DNA of 64,000 nucleotides from Pseudomonas putida W15Oct28 (GTDB lineage Bacteria > Pseudomonadota > Gammaproteobacteria > Pseudomonadales > Pseudomonadaceae), in contig NZ_JENB01000009.1 in NCBI RefSeq assembly GCF_000708715.2, positions 1 through 64,000 on the forward strand, given 5' to 3'. Below are positions 47,053 through 58,151 of this stretch, piece by piece (position 1 is the stretch's first letter; each line of letters opens with the position of its first letter). The position numbers were made by a program, and so were the translations under genes. Under the pieces are notes generated by a model. That model did not search any database. It was not told the DNA's origin and saw nothing but the letters and a program-made list of their open reading frames with translations.

Positions 47053-48588
47053 ATGCCAATTGAAACCAAGGTGCCCGCTCAGGCCCCGCGTACGCTAGAG
47101 GCCTGGGTAAAGCTGCTAGAGAGTGTTCGCATCCCCGTGCCGAAGCACAGCTACGACCGGGTCATGGCTGCCATCCACGATAGCCGCCGCTCGCTGCGCG
47201 ATATCGCCGAACTGATGCAGGATAGCCCGGCACTGGTGCTTTCGGTGATGCGCGAAGCGAATCACCCCACGAACGCCAGCCAGGCCGAGCCCGCCGAAAG
47301 CCTGGAGGTCGCCCTCAACCGCCTGGGCCTGGAGCGCAGCGAGCAACTGCTCAAGCGCCTGCCCTCGCTGCCCGTCGAAGAAATCCCGCCCGTGCTCAGC
47401 CAGTTCCAGCTGATCAGCCAGCATGCCTCGCAGCAGGCCAGCGGCCTGTTCGCCAGCCGCCTGGCACGGCTGTGGCAGGAAATTCACTGGGGCAGCCTGC
47501 TTTTCCTGTCACCCCTGTGGCCGCTGGCACTGGCCTACCCCAAGCTGCTCGACACCTGGGAGCTTCGAGTTATCCACAAGGGCGAGGACGCCGCCCTGGT
47601 AGAGGAAGAGCTGTTTGGCGTGCGCATCATGGCGCTGTGCCAGACCATGGCGGAGTACTGGCGCCTGCCGCAATGGGTGACCCAGGGTTACCGCCTGATG
47701 CTGGAAGAGCGCGAACAACTGGCCATGGTGCTGAACATCGCCCGTGACGAAGACCTGCTCAGCCAGCAACACCGCCTGGACGCCGAGCCCGGCCTGCGCC
47801 GCTGGTTCAACCAGCCGGCCAACACCGTGCTGCTGGCCAACAACCTTGCGCTGGCGGCGCAGGTGGGCTGGGACAACCCGCACCTGCTGCGCTGGCAACT
47901 GCTGACTGCGCTGTACCTGCAAACTTCGCTGGAAGACGTGCAGCAGCAAGTACACCAGCAGGCTGCCGCCAGCGCCCGCCGCCACGCCAGGCATGCCCTG
48001 TTCCACCCGGCTGAAGCACTGATATGGCCTTGGCACCAGCGCCGCCCGCACCCGGACATGCTGGCCCCGCCGCCGCCCAGCAGCGACGACCTGGCGCGCT
48101 GGCGCAAGCTGTGCCAGGACCTGTTGGCCCAGCCCAGCCCGTTCACCAACACCGTGCACCTGGCCACCCAGGCCCGCGAAGCCCTGCTGGCCTGCGGCAT
48201 GCAACGCCTTATGCTGCTGAGCCTGGACAAGGCCAGCGACTACCTGCGCGTTCAGCAGATTGCCGGCTTGCCCAAAGAAGCCGGGGCCCTGGCCCTGCAA
48301 GTGTCGCAAAACAAACTGCTGCAAAAGCTGATGGCCCAGGCCGGGCAGCTGCGCATCACCCCGGAAAACCACAGCCAGTTCTCGGCCCTGCTGCCGGCCC
48401 CGCTGCGTGCGCTGTTCCGCAGCGAGCACGTGCTGCTGCGCTCGCTGGCGGTGAACGACCAGGTACTGATGCTGATCGTGGCCGACCAGGGCTGCCGGCC
48501 TTTGGCCGATATCAGCGTGCAGGCCTTCGGCAAGACCGCACAATGCACCGAGCGGGCACTGTCGGTGTTTGCCAACCGCAAGGGCTGA
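47053..48588 (+). CDS. HDOD domain-containing protein
   Basis: This cytoplasmic protein has about 511 residues from the ATG at 47053 (MPIETKVPAQAPRTLEAW). An N-terminal HDOD-type segment (VRIPVPKHSYDRVMAAIHDSRRSLRDIAELMQDSPALVLSVMREAN) lies at about 15-130, followed by helical regions. The C-terminal ~150 residues, after FTNTVHLATQAREALLACGMQRLMLLSLDKASDYLRVQQ, may be GAF-like. The HD residues of phosphohydrolases are not evident, so it is probably a signalling or regulatory scaffold. It is divergent from motAB with a weak ribosome-binding site. The function is unknown. Confidence 0.75.
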   Translation: MPIETKVPAQAPRTLEAWVKLLESVRIPVPKHSYDRVMAAIHDSRRSLRDIAELMQDSPALVLSVMREANHPTNASQAEPAESLEVALNRLGLERSEQLLKRLPSLPVEEIPPVLSQFQLISQHASQQASGLFASRLARLWQEIHWGSLLFLSPLWPLALAYPKLLDTWELRVIHKGEDAALVEEELFGVRIMALCQTMAEYWRLPQWVTQGYRLMLEEREQLAMVLNIARDEDLLSQQHRLDAEPGLRRWFNQPANTVLLANNLALAAQVGWDNPHLLRWQLLTALYLQTSLEDVQQQVHQQAAASARRHARHALFHPAEALIWPWHQRRPHPDMLAPPPPSSDDLARWRKLCQDLLAQPSPFTNTVHLATQAREALLACGMQRLMLLSLDKASDYLRVQQIAGLPKEAGALALQVSQNKLLQKLMAQAGQLRITPENHSQFSALLPAPLRALFRSEHVLLRSLAVNDQVLMLIVADQGCRPLADISVQAFGKTAQCTERALSVFANRKG

Positions 48589-48632
48589 GCCTTGCGCTAC
48601 AATCGCCCCTCTTTCCACACTGGAGACCGTGG

Positions 48633-49442
48633 ATGACTGACTTTTCCGGCCTGCCCCTGGTGATCGAAGCCGCGGACCTGCTGCCACGCCTGGATTCGCC
48701 ACAGCTGATCCTGGTCGACTTGAGCAGCGCCAACCGCTATGTCAGCGGGCATATCCCCGGCGCACGCTTTGTCGAGGGCAAGCGTACCCAGCTTGGCCAG
48801 CCTCCTGCGCCCGGCCTGCTGCCGACCCTGGGCGAGCTGGAAAAACTGTTCAGCGAACTCGGCCACCGCGACGACGCCATCTACGTGGTGTATGACGATG
48901 AAGGCGGTGGCTGGGCAGGGCGCTTCATCTGGCTGCTCGACGTGATCGGCCACAAGGCTTGTCACTACCTCAATGGCGGTATTCAGGCCTGGCCGGCGGA
49001 CAAGCTGTCCACCGAAGTACCTGCCAGCGGCAACAGCCCGGTGCACCTGCATATCGACAACGCACCCACTGCCACCCGCGAGTACCTGCAAAGCCGCCTG
49101 GGCGCCGATGACCTGGTCATCTGGGACGCCCGTGGCCCGCAGGAATTCAGCGGCGAGAAGGTACTGGCAGCCAAGGGCGGCCATATCCCCGGCGCGATCA
49201 ACTTCGAGTGGACCGCCGGCATGGACCTCAACGACCACTTGCGCATTCGCCAGGACATCAAACAAGTCCTCGAGCAACTGGGCATCACCCCTGACAAGGA
49301 AGTGATCACCCACTGCCAGACCCACCGCCGCTCCGGTTTCACTTATCTGGTGGCCAAGGCCCTCGGCTACCCACGCGTCAAGGCCTACGCCGGCTCGTGG
49401 AGCGAATGGGGCAACCACCCGGACACGCCTGTAGAAGTTTAA
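48633..49442 (+). CDS. rhdA: Thiosulfate sulfurtransferase (tandem-rhodanese, RhdA type)
   Basis: This 269-residue two-domain rhodanese transfers sulphane sulphur from thiosulfate to acceptors such as cyanide. The inactive N-terminal domain (LVDLSSANRYVSGHIPGARFVEG) precedes the catalytic one, which has VIWDARGPQEFSG and HIPGAINFEW. The active-site loop is HCQTHRRSG, with catalytic Cys in CQTHRRS. That loop is close to the CQTHHRS loop of Azotobacter vinelandii RhdA and unlike the CRKGVT loop of mammalian rhodanese. The ATG at 48633 is chosen although the frame stays open far upstream through the HDOD gene. psd follows after nine bases. Confidence 0.92.
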   Translation: MTDFSGLPLVIEAADLLPRLDSPQLILVDLSSANRYVSGHIPGARFVEGKRTQLGQPPAPGLLPTLGELEKLFSELGHRDDAIYVVYDDEGGGWAGRFIWLLDVIGHKACHYLNGGIQAWPADKLSTEVPASGNSPVHLHIDNAPTATREYLQSRLGADDLVIWDARGPQEFSGEKVLAAKGGHIPGAINFEWTAGMDLNDHLRIRQDIKQVLEQLGITPDKEVITHCQTHRRSGFTYLVAKALGYPRVKAYAGSWSEWGNHPDTPVEV

Positions 49443-49451
49443 GGAACCTGC

Positions 49452-50315
49452 ATGAAATCCCGTTTGTTCATCATCAGCCAGTACCTGCTGCCGCACCACC
49501 TGCTGTCGCGGCTGGCCGGCTGCATCGCCGAGTGCCGCGCGCGCTGGTTCAAGAACGCCTTTACCGCCTGGTTCGCCAAGCGCTATCAGGTCAACATGTC
49601 TGAAGCCCTGGTCGAGGACTTGAGCGCCTACGAGCACTTCAATGCATTCTTCACCCGCGCCCTGAAGCCGGGTGCCCGCCCGCTGGACGAAACCCCGGGC
49701 GCCATCCTGTGCCCGGCCGACGGCGCCGTCAGCCAGCTCGGCCCGATCGAGCACGGCCGCATCTTCCAGGCCAAGGGCCACGGTTTCAGCGCGCAAGAGC
49801 TGCTGGGCGGTGACCCGGCCATGGCAGCGCCGTTCATGGGCGGCGAGTTTGCCACCATCTACCTGTCGCCCAAGGACTACCACCGCGTGCACATGCCGCT
49901 GGCCGGCACCCTGCGCGAAATGGTCTATGTGCCGGGCCGCCTGTTCTCGGTCAACCAGACCACCGCAGAGAACGTTCCCGAGCTGTTCGCCCGCAACGAG
50001 CGCGTGGTCTGCCTGTTCGACACCGAGCGTGGGCCGATGGCGGTGGTGCTGGTGGGTGCGATGATCGTCGCCTCGATCGAAACCGTGTGGGCCGGGCTGG
50101 TGACGCCGCCCAAGCGTGAGCTGAAGACCTACCGTTACGACGAAGCCAGCCGCGCGCCGATCCACCTGGAGAAAGGTGCCGAACTGGGCCGCTTCAAGCT
50201 GGGCTCGACCGCCATCGTGCTGTTCGGGCCGGAGCAGGTGAAGTGGGCTGAAAACCTGGGCGCGGGTTCTGCAGTGCGCATGGGGCAGCTGTTGGCTGCG
50301 CCTGCACAGGCTTGA
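49452..50315 (+). CDS. psd: Phosphatidylserine decarboxylase proenzyme
   Basis: This 287-residue inner-membrane-associated enzyme makes phosphatidylethanolamine from phosphatidylserine. The precursor self-cleaves at the Gly-Ser of LGSTAIVLF to give a pyruvoyl-bearing alpha chain. The motif lies about 35 residues from the C-terminus, as usual. Other conserved parts are [27 protein letters not shown] and the [13 protein letters not shown] segment with the catalytic histidines. It is cotranscribed with rhdA and followed by a clear terminator. Confidence 0.97.
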   Translation: MKSRLFIISQYLLPHHLLSRLAGCIAECRARWFKNAFTAWFAKRYQVNMSEALVEDLSAYEHFNAFFTRALKPGARPLDETPGAILCPADGAVSQLGPIEHGRIFQAKGHGFSAQELLGGDPAMAAPFMGGEFATIYLSPKDYHRVHMPLAGTLREMVYVPGRLFSVNQTTAENVPELFARNERVVCLFDTERGPMAVVLVGAMIVASIETVWAGLVTPPKRELKTYRYDEASRAPIHLEKGAELGRFKLGSTAIVLFGPEQVKWAENLGAGSAVRMGQLLAAPAQA

Positions 50316-50328
50316 TTCAAGCTGCATG

Positions 50329-50358
50329 AAAAAGGCCCTGCTCATGCAGGGCCTTTTT
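50329..50358 (+). terminator. Rho-independent terminator after psd
   Basis: The stem aaaggccctg/cagggccttt with a six-base loop is followed by TTTTTATT. It begins 14 bases after the psd stop. Confidence 0.93.
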
Positions 50359-50361
50359 ATT

Positions 50362-50462
50362 GGGGCCGCTCTGCGGCCCTTCGCGGGCACGCCCGCTCCC
50401 ACAATGCGTTGCACTTAACCTGTGGGAGCGGGCATGCCCGCGAAGGGCTGCAAAGCAGCCCC
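50362..50462. repeat. REP inverted pair between psd and serB
   Basis: Arms of about 24 bases (ttcgcgggc...cccaca and reverse) are extended outwards by ggggccgc.../...gcagcccc. It sits directly after the psd terminator at a convergent junction and ends within about twelve bases of the serB stop. Confidence 0.88.
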
Positions 50463-50473
50463 AGATTCCCGGG

Positions 50474-51688
50474 TCAGCCGCGGGCGTCGCGGTCGCGCAG
50501 GCCCAGCAGGTACAGCACGCCATCCAGCCCCAGGGTGGAAATGGCCTGCTTGGCCGACTGGCGCACCAGCGGCTTGGCGCGGAACGCTACGCCCAGGCCG
50601 GCCAGCGACAGCATCGGCAGGTCGTTGGCGCCATCACCCACCGCAATGGTCTGCTCCAGTTGCAAGCCTTCATCGTTGGCCAGCTTTTGCAGCAGTTCGG
50701 CCTTGCGCTGGGCATCGACGATCGGCTCGACAGCCACACCGGTCACCTTGCCGTCGACCACTTCCAGCTCGTTGGCGAACACATAGTCGATACCCAGGCG
50801 CGCCTGCACCTGGCGGGCAAAGTAGGTAAAGCCACCGGACAGGATTGCGGTCTTGTAACCCAGGCGCTTGAGCTCGGCGAACAGGTTTTCGGCACCCTCG
50901 GTCAGGCGCAGCGAGGCACCGATTTCGTCCAGCACCCCCACATCCAGGCCCTTGAGCAGCGCCATGCGCTCCTTGAAGCTGGCGCGGAAGTCCAGCTCAC
51001 CGCGCATGGCGCGCTCGGTGATCGCGGCCACCTGCTCACCCACGCCGGCCGCCTTGGCCAGTTCGTCGATGACTTCGGCTTCGATCAGCGTCGAGTCCAT
51101 GTCGAACACCGCCAGACGGCGGTTGCGGCGGAACAGGTCGTCCTTCTGGAAGGCGATGTCGATGCTCAGCGCCTCGGCCAGGGCAAAGAAGTCGGCACGC
51201 AGGGCCTGGGCATCGCTCGGCGCGCCGCGCACGGAGATTTCGATGGCCGCCTTGCCCTTGTCGGTCTCGGCATTAAGCGCCACGCGCGCCGACAGCCGTT
51301 CGATGCGCTCGATGGTGAGGCCGTACTGGCTGATCACCGCACTCACCCGCTGCAGTTGCTCGGGGGTGATCTTGCGGCTGAGCAGGGTGACGATGTGGCG
51401 CGCTTCACCCTGGCCGTCTGCCCAGTGCTGGTAATCCGCCTCGGAAATCGGCGTGTAGCGGGCCTGCAGGTTCAGTTCGTGGGCCTTGGCCTGCACGCTT
51501 TGCAGCAGGGCGGTAGCCACTTCGTTGTCAGGGATGTCGACCAGGATACCGAACGACAAAGTGCCGTGCATGACTGCCAGGCCTATGTCGAGGATGCTCA
51601 CACCGCCCTGCAGCAGGACGCCGGTGATAGCGGCAGTGAGACCGGGACGATCCTCACCGGTGATGTTGATCAGGACGATTTCGCGCAC
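50474..51688 (-). CDS. serB: Phosphoserine phosphatase SerB
   Basis: This protein of about 404 residues has two N-terminal ACT-like regulatory regions (REIVLINITGEDRPGLTAAITGVL and ARHIVTLLSRKITPEQLQRVSAVI) and a C-terminal HAD hydrolase. The hydrolase shows motif I FDMDSTLIEAEVIDELAK, the ILSGGFTYFA motif II, and motif III/IV VGDGANDLPML. It makes serine from phosphoserine. A GTG at 51688 with GGAG seven bases upstream is preferred; an ATG at 51721 with a poor ribosome-binding site would add eleven residues. Confidence 0.96.
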   Translation of the reverse strand: MREIVLINITGEDRPGLTAAITGVLLQGGVSILDIGLAVMHGTLSFGILVDIPDNEVATALLQSVQAKAHELNLQARYTPISEADYQHWADGQGEARHIVTLLSRKITPEQLQRVSAVISQYGLTIERIERLSARVALNAETDKGKAAIEISVRGAPSDAQALRADFFALAEALSIDIAFQKDDLFRRNRRLAVFDMDSTLIEAEVIDELAKAAGVGEQVAAITERAMRGELDFRASFKERMALLKGLDVGVLDEIGASLRLTEGAENLFAELKRLGYKTAILSGGFTYFARQVQARLGIDYVFANELEVVDGKVTGVAVEPIVDAQRKAELLQKLANDEGLQLEQTIAVGDGANDLPMLSLAGLGVAFRAKPLVRQSAKQAISTLGLDGVLYLLGLRDRDARG

Positions 51689-51760
51689 AACCTGGCTCCG
51701 ACTTCGATGAAAAATGCGCATTCTACCGACTTTCCGTGACCATCGGGCGCCAACGATACT

Positions 51761-51788
51761 TTGCCGACAAAACCCGGGTCGCTATACT
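51761..51788 (+). promoter_or_regulatory. Sigma-70 promoter of the AhpA/YtjB-like gene
   Basis: TTGCCG (51761-51766), a 16-base spacer and TATACT (51783-51788) lie about 35 bases before the GTG start. Confidence 0.65.
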
Positions 51789-51822
51789 GCCCCACACTTT
51801 CTGCCATTAAGAGCCGAGCTCA

Positions 51823-53280
51823 GTGAACCGGCCCACGCCCGTCAAACCAGACAATTTCTTCCTGATGATCTATCGCGCCCTCAGTCAACGTCGCGTGCCG
51901 CTGGCATTGCGCATCGCCTGCACCAACATCTTCCTGGTTGCGCTGGCGCTGGTGATCTATGCCTGCGTGATGGGCCTGCAGTTCAAGCAGGCCATGCACG
52001 AGCAGGCCGATGCCCTTGGCCAGAGCCTGACCACCCAGACCGCCACCTCGGCGACCGAGCTGCTGGTGTCCAACGACATCCTCAGTCTCAACGTGTTGCT
52101 GGGCAACCTGGTGAAAAACCCGTTGGTGGCCCACGCGGCAATCTACAGCGTGGACAACCGCATCCTCGCCGAAGCCGGCCAGCGCCCGCGCAACAGCCTG
52201 CTGGGCGAGGCCGAGGGCCTGTACCAGACCAAGATCACCTTCCAGGACGTGACGGCCGGGCAACTGCGCATCAGCCTGGACATGAGCCAGTTTCAGCAGC
52301 CGATGCTGATCAGCCTGCAGAGCATGGGCATCATGGCGGCTATCCTGCTGGCCCTGGCCCTCAGCCTGAGCCTGCGGCAGGGCCGCTTCATCACCCTGCC
52401 GCTGCTGCAGTTGCGGGTGTGGCTGCGTGACCCGCAACCCTATACCCCGGCCACCGACCGCCAGGACGAGATCGGCGACATCGCCCGCCAGTTGCATGCG
52501 CGCCTGGCCCCGCCGCCACCGCCGGAGCCAGAGCTGGAGGAAGAGGACGACGAGCAGTACGACGACTTCCACGAACCAGCGCCGGCCCCCAAGGCCGCGC
52601 CGCGCCCCAAGGTTGCCGCTTTGGCTGACGAGGATGACGACGAAGCCTTTGCCGGCCTGCTGGACGACGACACTGCGCCCAAAGCCGCCCCGGTCGAATC
52701 TGACGAGCCACAGTACAGCGCCGTACTTGCCGTGCAACTGGGCTCGCAGGAGCAACTGCGCCGCCTGCCGCGCACACGCCTGACCGAGCTGACCGACCGC
52801 TACCGCGATTGCCTGGAGCATGCGGCCTCGCTCTACGACGGTGAAACCCATACGCTCAACGACGGCAGCACCCTGGTGCTGTTCCACAGCCGCGACTGTG
52901 GCGAGGACTACCTGACCAACGCCATCTGCTGCGGTGAGCTATTGCGTGCCTTGGGCCATGCCCTGCAGATCGAAGTGGCCGACAGCGGCATCACCCTGCA
53001 GCTGCAACTGGGCCTGGTACTGGGCAACGACCTGCAAGGGCTGGAGCTGGTTGACCTGCTGATGGCCGAAAAGGCCCAGGACGCCCTGGCGCTGTCGCAG
53101 CACAGCCGCAACCTGTTGCTGGTGGAGCGGCAGATCAGCGATGACGCGCTGATTCGCCAGCGTGCCCGCATTCGCCCGATTGCCAGCCCTGAGGGCGCCT
53201 GCTGCGTGGAGCGTTTGATGGAGCCTTACCCGTCAATGCTGGAACGGCAACTGGCCCGCATGCACGAGCGCCGGACCTGA
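51823..53280 (+). CDS. AhpA/YtjB family membrane protein
   Basis: This 485-residue protein starts at a GTG. TM1 (IFLVALALVIYACVMGL) and TM2 (MGIMAAILLALALSLSLRQG) bracket a periplasmic domain of about 130 residues (FKQAMHEQADALGQSLTTQTATSATELL...), as in the SMP/YtjB family. A HAMP-like segment, an acidic/proline-rich linker (APPPPPEPELEEEDDEQYDD) and a cytoplasmic C-terminal domain follow. The last resembles a degenerate nucleotide-cyclase fold (YSAVLAVQL). It is divergent from serB, the same pairing as serB-ytjB in enterics. The function is not established. Confidence 0.78.
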   Translation: MNRPTPVKPDNFFLMIYRALSQRRVPLALRIACTNIFLVALALVIYACVMGLQFKQAMHEQADALGQSLTTQTATSATELLVSNDILSLNVLLGNLVKNPLVAHAAIYSVDNRILAEAGQRPRNSLLGEAEGLYQTKITFQDVTAGQLRISLDMSQFQQPMLISLQSMGIMAAILLALALSLSLRQGRFITLPLLQLRVWLRDPQPYTPATDRQDEIGDIARQLHARLAPPPPPEPELEEEDDEQYDDFHEPAPAPKAAPRPKVAALADEDDDEAFAGLLDDDTAPKAAPVESDEPQYSAVLAVQLGSQEQLRRLPRTRLTELTDRYRDCLEHAASLYDGETHTLNDGSTLVLFHSRDCGEDYLTNAICCGELLRALGHALQIEVADSGITLQLQLGLVLGNDLQGLELVDLLMAEKAQDALALSQHSRNLLLVERQISDDALIRQRARIRPIASPEGACCVERLMEPYPSMLERQLARMHERRT

Positions 53281-53296
53281 CAGGCATATGCTGTAC

Positions 53297-53416
53297 CCCT
53301 GTAGGAGCGGCCTTGTGTCGCGATGGGCTGCACAGCAGCCCCGGGCTTGAGCGGTGTGGCACACATAGTTGGGGCCGCTCCGCAGCCCATCGCGACACAA
53401 GGCCGCTCCTACAGGG
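53297..53416. repeat. REP inverted pair, 'gtaggagc' type, after the AhpA-like gene
   Basis: Perfect 35-base arms (53297-53331, 53382-53416) with a 50-base spacer that itself contains cagcagcccc and ggggccgctcc words. Same subtype as 1152-1254 and different from the gtgggagcggg REPs. Convergent junction. Confidence 0.92.
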
Positions 53417-53452
53417 ACCGCGCCGAGCTTCAGACTGGTTTATTGCAGACAC

Positions 53453-53482
53453 AAAAAAGCCCGCAGAGATGCGGGCTTTTTT
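53453..53482. terminator. Bidirectional terminator between the AhpA-like and PqiC-like genes
   Basis: Stem aaaaaagcccgc/gcgggctttttt with a six-base loop. A/T runs on both sides make it effective for both convergent genes. Confidence 0.93.
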
Positions 53483-53498
53483 GTGGGTGGCAGTTCGA

Positions 53499-54212
53499 TC
53501 AGAACCGATAAACTTCCATATCGGTGCGAATCGGCGAGGCCATCGGGATCTTGGATTTCTCCGGCTCTTTCTTCACCTGCACCGGCGCAGCGGGCTTTTT
53601 CGGTGGTTCCTCGGCGATCGCCGGCTGGTTGGCCAGCGGCTTGACCGCGGTGCTCAGCTGTTCGGCCAGTTTCTGCAGCAGTTGGCCCTGGGCCTGCACC
53701 TGCGATGCCTCGCTGCCCTGGTGCGGCTGCTCGAGGTGAATGATGCGGTTGTCACGTACATGGCCACGGCGGTCCAGCAGGCGCCATTGGGCATCCAGGA
53801 CTGCCGGCTGGTTCGTGCCCGAGTCCAGGCGGGTGATCGACAGCAACACTTGCACGTCCGGGTTGAAGCCGGTCGTTGCCGGGGACAGCACCACACGCTG
53901 GCTGTCCAGGCGCCAGGCGAGCTGGCGCACCAAAAGCTGGTCGATATCCGACGAAAGGCTACCGGCCCAACGACCGTCGGTCGCGGAACTCAGGCTGCCG
54001 TCGGCCTGACGCTGCAAAAACGTTTCACGCTGAAGGTAATCGGCTACCGACACCGGGCCGAGTACCACGGCCATGCCTGCACTCTGCGAAGGCTGGCCAG
54101 GATCACCACTGTCGAGCTGGTACAGGGCAACCGGCTGGTGCATGGTGCACCCGCCAAGGCCCAGCAGGCCAGTCATCAACAGCGCAAATGGAAGGCGCAG
54201 AAGTTTCATCAT
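53499..54212 (-). CDS. PqiC-like outer-membrane lipoprotein (ABC transport auxiliary component)
   Basis: This lipoprotein is about 237 residues. A signal peptide (KLLRLPFALLMTGLLGLGG) ends in the lipobox LGGC, and the mature part has YQLDSG, VVLGPVSVADYLQRETFLQR, RWAGSLSSDIDQLLVRQLAWRL and a Lys/Pro-rich tail. This is the DUF330/PqiC family, which works with MCE-type PqiA-PqiB proteins in envelope lipid handling. No pqiA or pqiB is adjacent, so the partner must be elsewhere. The C-terminal ~60 residues, after AEQLSTAVKPL, extend beyond the domain. Two adjacent ATGs (54212, 54209) are possible. Confidence 0.82.
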   Translation of the reverse strand: MMKLLRLPFALLMTGLLGLGGCTMHQPVALYQLDSGDPGQPSQSAGMAVVLGPVSVADYLQRETFLQRQADGSLSSATDGRWAGSLSSDIDQLLVRQLAWRLDSQRVVLSPATTGFNPDVQVLLSITRLDSGTNQPAVLDAQWRLLDRRGHVRDNRIIHLEQPHQGSEASQVQAQGQLLQKLAEQLSTAVKPLANQPAIAEEPPKKPAAPVQVKKEPEKSKIPMASPIRTDMEVYRF

Positions 54213-54326
54213 CCCATCCAGGCGGTCGCCTACAGGCCACCGCAGTGATACATATAGATTCAAACGGGCACACGACTACGCCGGCACCACAAGGGCCATA
54301 TCATCCGCGAAATAGCCGTCCGACTC

Positions 54327-54379
54327 CAGCATTTCTGCCCGGAACGGCGCTGAAATTGCCGTTCCAGACATTTCTGCCG
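54327..54379. repeat. Hairpin flanked by direct repeats after parC
   Basis: A stem ggaacggc/gccgttcc (54341-54348, 54358-54365) is flanked by copies of the word catttctgcc (one starting near 54330, the other at 54369). It sits directly after the parC stop without a T-tract. It may act as the parC 3' end. Confidence 0.5.
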
Positions 54380-54380
54380 G

Positions 54381-57164
<2,784 letters not shown>

Positions 57165-57168
<4 letters not shown>

Positions 57169-58151
57169 GGCTTGGCGCTCCAGCCACCTTCCGGTGCATC
57201 GAAGCGCCAGACGATCGGCCGGGTCTCGCCATCGGCGCGGGCGCCGTTGTTGTTGTCCAGGCCGATCCAGGCGCCCTTGGCATCGATCACAAGGGCTTCG
57301 GCCAGGCCGAACGGTTGCGGGTAACGGCGCGCCTCGACCAGGGCGTCGGCAGCAAACGACCAACAGCGCTCGACCTTGCCGCTGTCGGTATCACGCCGGC
57401 AAACCCGGTAGGCATTGCGTTCGAGGGTGAACAGCTTGCCTTCGAACCAGGCCAGGTCGGCAAAATCGCGCGACAGTGCCCGGGCATTGGGCATTTGCGC
57501 CGGCTGCATCTCGACCCCGGCCTCGCTCAGCAGCACACAGCTGCGTCCGCAGGTCCACACCGATTGCTGGCGCTCGATGGCCACCAGGCCACGGCGCTCG
57601 CGTTCGGCAGCCAGCCACAGGCGATCGCCCGCCGGGTTTATCGCCAGGCCTTCGAACAGGGCATTGAAGTTCAGCAGCATGCCGCTGGCGCGGGCCTGGC
57701 GCACCATGGCCGGGTCGATCTTCAACCAGTCCGGCTCGCCTTCCAGCGGTAACTGCAACACGGCGGCATGGGCTTCGCTGGCCAGGTACAGGTTCCCCGC
57801 CTGGTCACAGGTGATACCTTCGAAATCCAGCTCGCCCCCGCGAATGTACGACGCCGCCCAATTTCGCGACTTCAGGCCCCACGGCAGGCCGCTTTCCGGC
57901 GGCGATGGCGGGGTAAAGGTCAGCGGTTGGGCGCGCCAGGTCGGGTTCTGCTGATCGAAGCGGTAGATGCGGTCGTCGTCGCGGTCGGACACGCCCCACA
58001 GCCCGCCCCGGCATTCCACCAGGCCGGACAGGTTGCCACCGCGCATGCCGTCGATCGGGTGCTCGGCACTCAGCTTCAGCTCCGGCCAGTTACCCGCCAA
58101 GGCAGGCAAGGCAACCAGCGCAAGGCAAACGGCAAGTACCTGCCGAATCAA
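57165..58151 (-). CDS. Exported esterase-like/phytase-like beta-propeller protein
   Basis: This 328-residue protein has a Sec signal peptide (RQVLAVCLALVALPALA, cleavage before GNWPELK). It shows the repeated segments of the 'esterase-like activity of phytase' family (LSGLVECRGGLWGVSDRDDDRIYRFD, GELDFEGITCDQAGNLYLASE, NFNALFEGLAINPAGDRLWLAAERE, IDAKGAWIGLDNNNG). Asp/Glu-rich loops suggest metal binding, and four to six cysteines may form periplasmic disulphides. It overlaps parE by four bases (58148-58151) and the protease gene by four. A link to topoisomerase function is not obvious. Confidence 0.85.

Noticed and set aside
48024..48632. An in-frame extension of rhdA through the 3' half of the HDOD gene, suggesting a fused protein.
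   Set aside because: The extension is alanine/proline-rich shadow sequence in another frame of the HDOD gene. The rhodanese homology and typical length begin at the ATG at 48633.
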